Shown piece after piece: positions 18,178-26,773 of a stretch of DNA of 64,000 nucleotides. Both the position numbers and the translations under genes were made by a program. The stretch covers positions 1 through 64,000 of the forward strand of contig NZ_QPJQ01000015.1 in the NCBI RefSeq assembly GCF_003337275.1, written 5' to 3'. The stretch's first letter is position 1. Every line of letters starts with the position of its first letter. The notes beneath the pieces were generated by a model, which did not search any database, had not been told where the DNA came from, and was given only the letters and a program-made list of their open reading frames with translations. The stretch is from Marinomonas foliarum. Its GTDB lineage: Bacteria > Pseudomonadota > Gammaproteobacteria > Pseudomonadales > Marinomonadaceae.

Positions 18178-20166
18178 ATGACCAATTCACAAAAGACAGT
18201 AACGGGTGCAATACTGTTACCAGTATTCATCCCAACCGTTATCGTTACCCTATTTCTTATCGTAGGAACCCTAAGTAATCCAGAGTTTGCAGGAGAGGTA
18301 TTTCAAAGCGCATTGGCTTGGGTTACTCAGACTTTTGGCTGGTTCTATATGCTGGCTACCGCAATTTTTCTCGTATTTCTTGTTTGTATCGGATTCAGTA
18401 GCTGGGGCAATATTCGTTTAGGTCCAGATCATGGAGACCCTGAATACAGTTTTCCGGCTTGGTTTGCGATGCTTTTTTCCGCAGGCTACGGGATTGCCTT
18501 GTTGTTTTTTGGTGTTGCTGAGCCTGTCTTACACTTTTCCCAACCACCGAATGCTACTGCCGAAACCATTGGTGCAGCTCGAGAAGCGATGCAAATTGCC
18601 TATTTTCATTGGGGCCTACATATCTGGGGGATTTACGGCCTGATGGGGCTGGTTCTGGCTTACTTTGCCTTTCGCCATGGTTTGCCATTGTCGGTGCGGT
18701 CGGCACTTTATCCCCTGATTGGTGATCGTATTTACGGACCTATTGGTCATATTGTCGATGTGTTTGCCATTCTTGGTACTTTGTTTGGTTTGGCGACCAC
18801 GCTGGGTTTATCAGTTACGCAAATCAACGCGGGTTTACATTACCTTTGGGAAGGCATACCGATTAACACCATGGTGCAAATCACCGCCATTGGGTTAATT
18901 ACGTTAGCTGCAATAGGTTCTGTGGTTGCTGGTATGGATAAAGGGGTAAAAAATCTTTCGATTTTAAATATGTGCTTGGCTGTCTTTATCATGGTGATTG
19001 TGTTTTTCGTTGGCCCAAGTATTCATATTCTTGATGCCTTCGTACAAAACACAGGCTCTTATCTCAGCAACATTGTAGAGCGGACGTTTAATCTACAGGC
19101 TTATACGCAAAGTGATTGGATTGGTAACTGGACGCTGTTTATCTTTGCGTGGACTATCGCTTGGGCGCCATTCGTCGGCTTGTTTATTGCAAAAATTAGC
19201 CGAGGTCGTACTATCCGCCAGTTTATCTTTGGTGTGCTTGCGGTACCGACGCTGTTTACTTTCCTATGGTTTGCTATCTTTGGCGATACCGCCCTGTATT
19301 TGATTATGGAGCAAGGTAAAGATGTCTTGATTGGCGAAGTTCAGGCAGACCATTCGGTAGCATTATTCCAGTTCTATGATTTATTGCCTTGGTCTACTTT
19401 CCTATCGGTGATTACCGTCTTTCTAATCATTACCTTCTTTGTTACCTCCTCGGATTCTGGGTCCTTAGTCGTTGATTCATTGGCTTCTGGTGGTGCGCTG
19501 GAAACACCTGTGTGGCAGCGAGTCTTTTGGGCGTCTCTAGAAGGTATTATTGCAGCAACCTTATTACTGGCGGGTGGCTTAGGGGCCTTGCAAACCATGA
19601 GCATCTTAGCCGCACTGCCTTTTGCCATCATCATGTTGATTGCGGCACTTGGCTTATGGCGAGCCTTGGTGATCGAAGGGCATCGTGGTGCAGCAGTGGA
19701 AGCCGCTGCAACACCAGGTCGAGCATTCAGTAATGAAGGCAGCTGGCGCAAACGCTTAAGTACTTTGTTTAAATTTCCTGGTGAAGCCAAGGTGACTCAC
19801 TTCATTAAAGAAGTGGTTGAGCCTGCGATGGAAGAAGTACAAAAAGAGCTCGCGATTCATGGCTGGAAAGCCAATATCACTAGAGAAGAAAACGGTGTTA
19901 CTTTTCAGCTAGAAAGGGACGAAAAGTTAGATTTCTATTACCAAGTAGTGGCCACGGAACATGAAATACCAGAAGCCCACAGTGAGAATTCGAAATACGA
20001 TACTCATTGGCAGGCCGATGTGTATATTCGTAATGGCGCGCTGGGTTATGAGCTCTATGGCTGTAGTCAGGATGAGGTGATACGTGATCTGATTGACCAG
20101 CTAGAACAGTACTTCAACTTTGTTGATGCCGCTCCAGGGCAATTACCTTGGAATACGGTGTCGTAG
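18178..20166 (+). CDS. BCCT-family betaine/choline/carnitine transporter
   Basis: 662 residues with about 12 membrane helices and a roughly 150-residue hydrophilic C-terminal tail, as in BetT-type choline transporters that use the tail for osmosensing. Family motifs: FSSWGNIRLG, SAGYGIALLFFGVAEPVLHF, HWGLHIWGIYGLMGL, WTIAWAPFVGLFIAKISRGR and FFVTSSDSG. The G-M-G-I-G type sodium motif reads GYGIA here, which argues for proton coupling (inference from family knowledge). Likely imports choline or glycine betaine for osmoprotection. Start ATG has AAGAGGAGG upstream. Confidence 0.92.
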   Translation: MTNSQKTVTGAILLPVFIPTVIVTLFLIVGTLSNPEFAGEVFQSALAWVTQTFGWFYMLATAIFLVFLVCIGFSSWGNIRLGPDHGDPEYSFPAWFAMLFSAGYGIALLFFGVAEPVLHFSQPPNATAETIGAAREAMQIAYFHWGLHIWGIYGLMGLVLAYFAFRHGLPLSVRSALYPLIGDRIYGPIGHIVDVFAILGTLFGLATTLGLSVTQINAGLHYLWEGIPINTMVQITAIGLITLAAIGSVVAGMDKGVKNLSILNMCLAVFIMVIVFFVGPSIHILDAFVQNTGSYLSNIVERTFNLQAYTQSDWIGNWTLFIFAWTIAWAPFVGLFIAKISRGRTIRQFIFGVLAVPTLFTFLWFAIFGDTALYLIMEQGKDVLIGEVQADHSVALFQFYDLLPWSTFLSVITVFLIITFFVTSSDSGSLVVDSLASGGALETPVWQRVFWASLEGIIAATLLLAGGLGALQTMSILAALPFAIIMLIAALGLWRALVIEGHRGAAVEAAATPGRAFSNEGSWRKRLSTLFKFPGEAKVTHFIKEVVEPAMEEVQKELAIHGWKANITREENGVTFQLERDEKLDFYYQVVATEHEIPEAHSENSKYDTHWQADVYIRNGALGYELYGCSQDEVIRDLIDQLEQYFNFVDAAPGQLPWNTVS

Positions 20167-20210
20167 CTTAAATCTTGTTTAAAAGAGCAAAAGTCTATTA
20201 AAGCGTAAGC

Positions 20211-20252
20211 AAAAAAAGCCCGCATTGGCTCAATGAGTGAATGCGGGTTGTT
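20211..20252. terminator. Bidirectional terminator between BCCT gene and the phosphatase/kinase fusion
   Basis: 8-bp stem CCCGCATT/AATGCGGG (20219-20226 and 20240-20247), preceded by seven As (a U-run on the - strand) and followed by a short T-tract. Confidence 0.75.
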
Positions 20253-20262
20253 ATTAAATTGC

Positions 20263-21924
20263 TTATGCGTAATTTGCTTTTTTATCGCTAATTACTGACT
20301 CAGGGACGATGACACTCAAAGATTGAGGTCTGACGACGACTTCTAGCTTTTCAGCTTCACGCTCTTCGCCATCGATCACATAGTGACCTACTTGACTGAT
20401 ATCTACCGTTACACGCGATGCAGAACGATGGAATACGCCATTGTTCCCTTCAGGGGCTTCGCTGTCTTCATTTTGGTCGCCCAATCCAAGCATAGCCAAT
20501 TCAGCCAAATTCAATATTTGCATGCGCTCAGGGTCTAACCAAGTTAAATCCAACTCGCCATCCATAATATTCGGTACGCCTTTACCTTGTGCTAAAAGCG
20601 TCGTTATAGGAGCGGCATTAGCAATGGTTAGGCTTGGTGTTGTGATGGTGAAAGGTTCATCGTCATTCAGTTGAATAGTAAATTCATGGACCTCGTTTTG
20701 GCCGATGGCTTCCCATAGACCTTTCAAGTAAGCAAGCTGACCACTGGTGTTCTTTTTACTACGGTCGGCTTTTTCAATCATCTGTTGCTCAAAACCAACG
20801 CCCGCCAGTAATAGCATTAATTCGCCGTTACAGGTTGCGGTGTCGATGCGTTGTTCGCAGCCATCAATTAGGTTTAAGCAAATGGTTTCCAAAGGTGCGA
20901 CTTTTGACATGGTGCCGCAGAGCACATGGCTTAGCGCATTGGCGGTGCCAAATGGGATAATACCCAGCTTAATGTTGGTGCCTACCATGGCCGCTGCAAC
21001 CTCAGTGACTGTGCCATCGCCACCACAGGCAATGATCATATCTGGCGAAGCTTTAACCGCTTCTTTGGCTAATGCAGTGCCATTTTTTTCTGGTGTGGTT
21101 GTTTTCACCGTGACATCAAAATAGGCTGATAGATAACGCAAAATAACGTCTTGTTGTGCTTCCCATTGGCGTGTTCCAGACACCGGATTGGCAATGAGCC
21201 AAGCGGAGTTATGCACCACCAAAAGCTTACTTTCTAAGGCGCTTTTTAGATGTTTAAACTGGCGTTTGTTTAAGCGAACAGTCTGGCGAATATCACGTAT
21301 TTTTTCCATCACCTCTCTGGGAGTGGACTTAGGGTTCTGGCTCAGTAAATACGCTGCCATCATGAAGGCTGAGCGGCCTCGACCTAAAGCACAATGAATG
21401 ACCACAGAGCGGCCCGTTTTACGGTGTGTGTGTATCCAGTTAAGAGCTTTTTGTATTTGCGTATCGGAAGGGACTGAGTGATCAAGAATTGGAATATTTA
21501 AGTAGTCCACATCGGCTTGATAAGACATCCAATTTAAAGAACTAAATTCAGCGGTTACGTCTAATACAGCGCTAATGTTCTCGCTTTTTATTTCATGAAT
21601 ATCCGAAGGGAATAAGCGTCGAGCCAAGAATAAGCCGTCATCAATTTTCTGTAACGCAGGAACAGAATCTGTGCTTCTCGCCCAACTGTTATAAAGCTGT
21701 GTGCTCCACAAAAAAGGCAGAAATACCCAGCGCACATAAATGGGTACTGTGCCATCGGAACGTTTGCGAAATATTGTTGGTTTATTAAGAAGATAGGCCA
21801 GACTGACAGTGAAAAAAGACAGGGCAAACCATGCCCAAGCGAGCTGGAAATAGACATTGCTGGTCATGATAACCAACAACACAAAAACAGCAGACACTAA
21901 TAAATAATAGTTTGGTTTAAACAA
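20263..21924 (-). CDS. Membrane dual-specificity phosphatase fused to diacylglycerol kinase-like domain
   Basis: Residue numbers count from the first possible codon (GTG 21969). Two to three hydrophobic segments lie at about 20-65. A dual-specificity phosphatase domain follows, with P-loop HCALGRGRS (Cys193, Arg199, the CX5R signature) and a likely general acid in ILDHSVP. A lipid kinase domain starts near 255 with NPVSGTRQ and ACGGDGTVTEV (316-323), then IPFGTANALSH. The two domains together suggest a membrane enzyme acting on phospholipid headgroups or lipid-linked phosphates; the true substrates are unknown. TTG 21924 is preferred because AGGGAGA precedes it; GTG 21969 has no ribosome site. 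Monocistronic. Confidence 0.82.
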   Translation of the reverse strand: MFKPNYYLLVSAVFVLLVIMTSNVYFQLAWAWFALSFFTVSLAYLLNKPTIFRKRSDGTVPIYVRWVFLPFLWSTQLYNSWARSTDSVPALQKIDDGLFLARRLFPSDIHEIKSENISAVLDVTAEFSSLNWMSYQADVDYLNIPILDHSVPSDTQIQKALNWIHTHRKTGRSVVIHCALGRGRSAFMMAAYLLSQNPKSTPREVMEKIRDIRQTVRLNKRQFKHLKSALESKLLVVHNSAWLIANPVSGTRQWEAQQDVILRYLSAYFDVTVKTTTPEKNGTALAKEAVKASPDMIIACGGDGTVTEVAAAMVGTNIKLGIIPFGTANALSHVLCGTMSKVAPLETICLNLIDGCEQRIDTATCNGELMLLLAGVGFEQQMIEKADRSKKNTSGQLAYLKGLWEAIGQNEVHEFTIQLNDDEPFTITTPSLTIANAAPITTLLAQGKGVPNIMDGELDLTWLDPERMQILNLAELAMLGLGDQNEDSEAPEGNNGVFHRSASRVTVDISQVGHYVIDGEEREAEKLEVVVRPQSLSVIVPESVISDKKANYA

Positions 21925-22059
21925 TACAACTCTCCCTAGAGTCCAGCCATAGTTCAAACAGAGTAACACACTGTTTTTTAAAAGTAAGACAGTAGCTCGT
22001 AAAGGTACAGATAGAAAAAAGAATCTCGCAATAAAAGTCAGATTTAGGACAGAATCGTC

Positions 22060-22932
22060 TTAGTATCTGACTCCTACCATTTGTGGGTTAAAGATCGGAT
22101 TTTCGACCATGATTTTTTCTAAGCGTCGAGTTGCCTCGTTGGCTTTTGGCGATGTGAAAAGCGTCACTTCCATGTCTGGAAGAGAGGGCAAATCCTGATA
22201 AATAGCCAAATCCTCTTCTTCTAAGGTGTGGTAAGGAACAATACCAACCCCTACGCCAGCGCGAACCGCTGCTAGAACGCCTGAACGGCTTTGGCTGGTA
22301 AAGGCGATGCGATAAGGAATTTTGGCATTGTCGAGTGCTTCACAGGCAAATTGACGGTGTTTACAACCCTCAGCAAATACCACTAAGGGCAGTACGCTTT
22401 GGGTATGAACAAAATGATTTTTTGGACCAATCCAAACCAGTTCATCACGGCGTAACCGAATGCCGCCTTCGGTATCAGCCAGCATTTCAACTAGAGCAAT
22501 ATCAAGCTTGCCTTTGTCCAAAAGGTCCAGCAAATAATCTGGACGATAATCACAAATCGCCTCTAGTTCAGCTTCGGGGTAGCTCAAAATGAAGTCCTGT
22601 AAAAGCGGAGCAAGCGTGCGGCTAGCGTACTGATCATGCGTTCCCAGCCGAACCACACCACTAATGTCCATATTCTGAAACGAACCAACAATTTGATCAT
22701 GAAGGTTTAAAAGCTGTTGCGCATGCGCTTTTAATTGCTCTCCGACAGCAGTTAATCGCACACCATGTTGACCACGTTCCATCAGTGGGTTGGCGATTAA
22801 ATCTTCCAAGCGATTGAGCTGCATGCTGATTGTCGATGGCGCCTTGTGCAGTTGTTTGGCGGCCTCAGTCAGGTTTAGCGTCTCAGCCACGACCATAAAA
22901 GTGCGAAGTAAATTTATCGGTAAATCACGCAT
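22060..22932 (-). CDS. LysR-family transcriptional regulator
   Basis: 290 residues. N-terminal HTH: LLRTFMVVAETLNLTEAAKQLHKAPSTISMQLNRLEDLI. C-terminal periplasmic-binding-like effector domain from about 90, with SRSGVLAAVRAGVGVGIVPYHTL. It is divergent from an MFS transporter, and the 135-bp space has a T-N11-A palindrome, so it probably regulates that transporter and itself. The inducer is unknown. Confidence 0.93.
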   Translation of the reverse strand: MRDLPINLLRTFMVVAETLNLTEAAKQLHKAPSTISMQLNRLEDLIANPLMERGQHGVRLTAVGEQLKAHAQQLLNLHDQIVGSFQNMDISGVVRLGTHDQYASRTLAPLLQDFILSYPEAELEAICDYRPDYLLDLLDKGKLDIALVEMLADTEGGIRLRRDELVWIGPKNHFVHTQSVLPLVVFAEGCKHRQFACEALDNAKIPYRIAFTSQSRSGVLAAVRAGVGVGIVPYHTLEEEDLAIYQDLPSLPDMEVTLFTSPKANEATRRLEKIMVENPIFNPQMVGVRY

Positions 22933-22941
22933 TGTTTAGTT

Positions 22942-22956
22942 TTCAATATAGTTGAA
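22942..22956. promoter_or_regulatory. Candidate LysR-type operator
   Basis: TTCAATATAGTTGAA is a perfect 5-bp inverted repeat with a 5-nt centre and contains the LysR T-N11-A pattern. It lies 10 bp upstream of the lysR start codon, between the divergent genes. A second TTGAA follows at 22963-22967. Confidence 0.5.
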
Positions 22957-23067
22957 CGTAGAGTTGAATATTTATCGATTTACCGAATAAAAGCAAGCTC
23001 CTAATATGGCGCCATTGATTGTTTTTTATACATGTCTTTCAAGGGTGTTTTTAGCAAGGAGTTTTTG

Positions 23068-24279
23068 ATGCGTATTCCAATAACATTTGGCTTTAATCAG
23101 GTTATCAGTCACGGCTTTGGTATTTTCTTGTTTGCGGCATTAGTGCCAACCATGCAAGGCTCGCTTGATATTACCAGTTGGCATCTCGCCCTAGCTGGGG
23201 CGCTAACACAAGTGTCTTATCTTATCGGTGCTATGTTATTGGGCGTAATTGGTCCGCGCCTAGACTCCGGTCGCTTGTTGCTGATCACAGGCATACTCAC
23301 TACGTCTTTGCTGTTTACCATGGCATGGCTAGATAATACGACTGTCATGATTTTTGTTCTCACCGTGATGGCGGCGAGTGCGGCCATTAGTTGGGGGTCC
23401 ATTGTGGAGCTAGTTACTCGGTACGGTCGTGCTGACCGCACAGCGACTAACTTGTCTATTGCTTCAAGCGGTACTGCTTGGGGTTACAGTGTTAATGGTT
23501 TGATCATTTTACTGATTGTTCCACTATTGGGATGGCGAAGCGGTTGGATGGCTGCATCGGTACTTGGACTGATTACCTTGGTAGTCACTTTTAGGTTACT
23601 TAAAAGCGTTCGATCTCAGTCACAGGATCAAGACATTGATGTTACTTTCGCAATGGGCACACGGCAGTTGTTTAAAACCGTATTGCGTGAACGCACCGCT
23701 TTTCTTGCTTGCTTGATTTTGCTACTAGTGGGCGCTTCAACCATTACTTTTACGACTTGGCTGAATACCTATTTGGCGGAGTTATCACTACCGCCAGCAT
23801 TGGGCGGATATACTTGGGGGATTATTGGCGTAACAGGCATGATCGCGGGCTTTTTTGTTGGCAAATTGGCAGATAACAAAGGTCCTAGTGTTACGCTTTT
23901 GGTTATTTTTGGCATTTTTGCTTTAGGCTTGTTGGCTTTCACTTATCGTCCTGAGCAGTTTGTTATGCTTGCAGGCTTTGGCTACGGCATGATGTATTTC
24001 CCTATTTGGGGCATTATTGCAGGCTGGATAAGCAAACAATATTCTTCCAAAGCGACCATGCAGATCAACGGTATTGGCATGGTGACGTTTGGACTTGGTG
24101 GTGCTCTAGGCAATGTCTTGGCAGGGATGATTTACGATGCGACTGGTAGCCTGTCCAATGTGTATTTACTTATCTGTGGGCTGGCTGTCGTGTTGTTTGT
24201 ATTGGCAATGTATATATTCTTGCATGAGCGCCAATCCAACAAACCACGCTCTGACAGCTTCTTACAGCCAGAAATTTGA
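23068..24279 (+). CDS. MFS transporter (YbfB/YjiJ-like)
   Basis: 403 residues with about 12 membrane helices: two six-helix halves separated by a hydrophilic loop near 190-205. GRLLLITG and LGGYTWGIIGVTGMIAGFFVGKLADNKGP fit MFS loop motifs, and the general layout is of the YbfB/YjiJ group, whose substrates are mostly unknown. ATG 23068 is chosen because AAGGAG sits 7 nt upstream; the upstream ATG 23032 lacks one. Divergent LysR gene suggests effector-induced expression. Followed by a strong terminator. Confidence 0.85.
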   Translation: MRIPITFGFNQVISHGFGIFLFAALVPTMQGSLDITSWHLALAGALTQVSYLIGAMLLGVIGPRLDSGRLLLITGILTTSLLFTMAWLDNTTVMIFVLTVMAASAAISWGSIVELVTRYGRADRTATNLSIASSGTAWGYSVNGLIILLIVPLLGWRSGWMAASVLGLITLVVTFRLLKSVRSQSQDQDIDVTFAMGTRQLFKTVLRERTAFLACLILLLVGASTITFTTWLNTYLAELSLPPALGGYTWGIIGVTGMIAGFFVGKLADNKGPSVTLLVIFGIFALGLLAFTYRPEQFVMLAGFGYGMMYFPIWGIIAGWISKQYSSKATMQINGIGMVTFGLGGALGNVLAGMIYDATGSLSNVYLLICGLAVVLFVLAMYIFLHERQSNKPRSDSFLQPEI

Positions 24280-24298
24280 TCTGGTGTTTAATGGTATT

Positions 24299-24340
24299 GA
24301 CCGTCAGCCTTCATGGCTGACGGTCACATTTTTCATTTTT
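24299..24340 (+). terminator. Terminator between convergent MFS and chemoreceptor genes
   Basis: 11-bp perfect stem (24299-24309 and 24315-24325), 5-nt loop, then two T-runs. Confidence 0.88.
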
Positions 24341-24353
24341 ACCCAAGCCGCAC

Positions 24354-26456
24354 TTATACTTTTAACTTCGACAAAATGTTGGTTAATTGATTCACTGCTT
24401 CCACACTATTCTTATGGCCGGACGATAAGCTGGAGACCACGTCGCGTAATTCCTGTGCAGCATCACTGATGATTACAAGGTTACGATTAATCTCTTCTGC
24501 TACGTTAGACTGCTCTGTGGCGGCAGAAGCTACTTGTGAGGAATTCTCGGAAATAGTCACTACGCGATCGTTAACAAAACCTAATTTCTCTGCGCTGTTG
24601 TTGGCCACGGTTACTGTTTCGCTGATGTTAGATTGACTGTTGTTTATCAAGTTTACTGCGGAGCCGACGTCTTCTTGTAGAGCTTTTATAAGGGTGTCGA
24701 CTTCCTCTGTGGAGTCTTGTGTACGTGCCGCGAGACTACGCACTTCGTCCGCTACGACAGCGAATCCTCTGCCTTGCTCACCTGCGCGGGCGGCTTCTAT
24801 TGCAGCATTCAAGGCCAACAAATTGGTTTGCTCTGCGATAGCACGAATGGTGTCTAAAATGCTGTAAATTGCGTCGCTGCGTTCAGAGACTTTAGCTACT
24901 TGAGTGCTGGCTTCGTTCAGTTCAGAGGCAAAATGTTCTACTTGGCTGCGGTTGTGCTGTACTAAGTCTAATGATTCTTTAAGATAACCGCTCATTTCAT
25001 TAGTGGCATTGCCATTTTCTTGAGCTAAGTTTGCCACATCAAAAGCAGAGCTCGACATCTCTGTTACAGCGGTCACAACGGACTGAATTTGATCAGTTTG
25101 CGATGAAATAGACGAGTCGACTTGTATGGTGGTATCAACAAAGCTTTCATTGGAATGTGCCACGACATGGCGCTGTTCATTGAGTTGTTGAACCATTTTT
25201 TGCAATTTTTCAGTAAACAGATTAAAACCATCGGCAAGCTGTACCAATTCGAGATGTTTTTGTTGCCCCAGGCGTTGCGTTAAATCGCCTTCTTCAGAAG
25301 CCAGCTCCTTCATACGTGACGCGATATCACCCAATGGTGCGGTTACAGAACGTACTATTAGATAAATAACCCCTAACCCAATGAATACCAAAATCAATGA
25401 AAGTCCGAGTAAAATCGTTACGGCATTGTTGGTTTTAGCATTTAGTCCAGCGTTTAACTTTATGGATGGCGCAAGTAAAACGCTAGTCGGAACAGACAAG
25501 AATACAGTCCAGTTTTGAGCCGCGTGTCCAATGGCAAAATCACTGGTAAATGTCCACTCTAACTCTCCTTCAACCAATCCTTTTTTCGTAAGATCCACAC
25601 CAGATAACGGAGTCGATTTTATGTTATTGCCTACCGCTTTGGGGAATGCACTGGAACCCACGATAATGCCACGTTGGCTAACAATAGTAATCTGCCCTTG
25701 ACCATCGAATAGGTTTTGAGCCAAAGAAGTGACTTCGGTTTGAATCTTCGGCAAATTGACATCCGCACCGACCAAGCCGACAGACTTTTTGTTGACCAAG
25801 ACGGGTTCGGTGTAACTGGTCATAAGAACACTATTGCCCTCTGATATTTCATATAGATAAGGATCGAGTAAGCAGGCATTAGCAGATTCTAGAGAGCATA
25901 AATACCATTCAGATTCACGAATACCATTGTCGTCTACTTCGGTGCCGTACTTCTCTGCAGACTCTGTTTCGTAAGAAACAAATTGCCCTTCTTCTTTCAC
26001 CCAATATACATCTAAGGTTCCAACATCTGATGTCGTGAGCGTGTTCTTTGGCGACGTGCTGTCTAATTGGTCGTAACCGTTTTTTTCAAATTGAGCATAC
26101 AAAGCACTCATGGTTGGCGTGCTTTTTACAAAGCCTTTTGTCATCGCGTGAACACGCTCACGGCTGAATGGTTCGCCGCTGTTTCCTATGGCTGTTTGAG
26201 TGAGCAGTGAGGCGAAGTTGGTCACCGTCGAAGCGGTGGATTCGAGGAACACTCGAACCTTAGTTTGTGCTTCATTAGCCGTGGACATTAGTAAGGTTTC
26301 TGCTTGGTCTTTTTGAACTTGACTTAGTTCATCTGATGCGAATTCATTGATTGAACGGATGGATTGAGTAGAGGCCAAAATCACAATACCTACTAGACAC
26401 ATGGCAAAAAAGCCAACGAGGAAAACAAGCTTTACTCTTATACTAAGATTCGACAT
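24354..26456 (-). CDS. Methyl-accepting chemotaxis protein with periplasmic dCache sensor
   Basis: 700 residues. One membrane helix near 10-30; a large periplasmic domain of about 300 residues of the double-Cache type ([38 protein letters not shown]); second membrane helix near 345-370; HAMP; and a cytoplasmic signalling tip with [21 protein letters not shown]-type hairpin (seen as [20 protein letters not shown]). Two periplasmic cysteines in [17 protein letters not shown] could form a disulfide. No C-terminal CheR-tether pentapeptide is seen. dCache receptors commonly sense amino acids or other small ligands; ligand unknown. Monocistronic. Confidence 0.93.
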   Translation of the reverse strand: MSNLSIRVKLVFLVGFFAMCLVGIVILASTQSIRSINEFASDELSQVQKDQAETLLMSTANEAQTKVRVFLESTASTVTNFASLLTQTAIGNSGEPFSRERVHAMTKGFVKSTPTMSALYAQFEKNGYDQLDSTSPKNTLTTSDVGTLDVYWVKEEGQFVSYETESAEKYGTEVDDNGIRESEWYLCSLESANACLLDPYLYEISEGNSVLMTSYTEPVLVNKKSVGLVGADVNLPKIQTEVTSLAQNLFDGQGQITIVSQRGIIVGSSAFPKAVGNNIKSTPLSGVDLTKKGLVEGELEWTFTSDFAIGHAAQNWTVFLSVPTSVLLAPSIKLNAGLNAKTNNAVTILLGLSLILVFIGLGVIYLIVRSVTAPLGDIASRMKELASEEGDLTQRLGQQKHLELVQLADGFNLFTEKLQKMVQQLNEQRHVVAHSNESFVDTTIQVDSSISSQTDQIQSVVTAVTEMSSSAFDVANLAQENGNATNEMSGYLKESLDLVQHNRSQVEHFASELNEASTQVAKVSERSDAIYSILDTIRAIAEQTNLLALNAAIEAARAGEQGRGFAVVADEVRSLAARTQDSTEEVDTLIKALQEDVGSAVNLINNSQSNISETVTVANNSAEKLGFVNDRVVTISENSSQVASAATEQSNVAEEINRNLVIISDAAQELRDVVSSLSSGHKNSVEAVNQLTNILSKLKV

Positions 26457-26762
26457 CTGGAGCCTTTTTTTGGTTAGTCAATTGGATTGGATTCAGCGAG
26501 CGAATACGTTTTATTGGCTATTAGTGTAGACAATACGGCAATAAAAGATAAAAAAAAAAGCGTCAGGACTCTATATGCCTTTGGAGGTAGTTGCGCATTT
26601 TTGTACTTCAGGAGAAAGAGATAGCACTAAAAAAGTATTAGACTATGGTTTGGGCCCGCTATGGTATTGTTCTTGAGAATGATGGGAAGAACTCGACATA
26701 TTGTTTCGCTGTTGCGAATAAAATAATGGATCAACATAAACCTAGCAAAAACGAGCTGTTAT
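26457..26762. other. 306-bp intergenic region upstream of the chemoreceptor
   Basis: Must hold the chemoreceptor promoter (leftward). GCCAATAA on the - strand (26511-26518) is one base from the flagellar sigma-28 -10 element, but no matching -35 is seen. At the right end is the radical SAM gene's terminator. No gene seen. Confidence 0.5.
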
Positions 26763-26773
26763 TTAATGGCTCG
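26747..26773 (-). terminator. Weak terminator at the end of the radical SAM gene
   Basis: 5-bp stem CGAGC/GCTCG spans the stop codon and is followed on the - strand by five Us. Confidence 0.45.
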
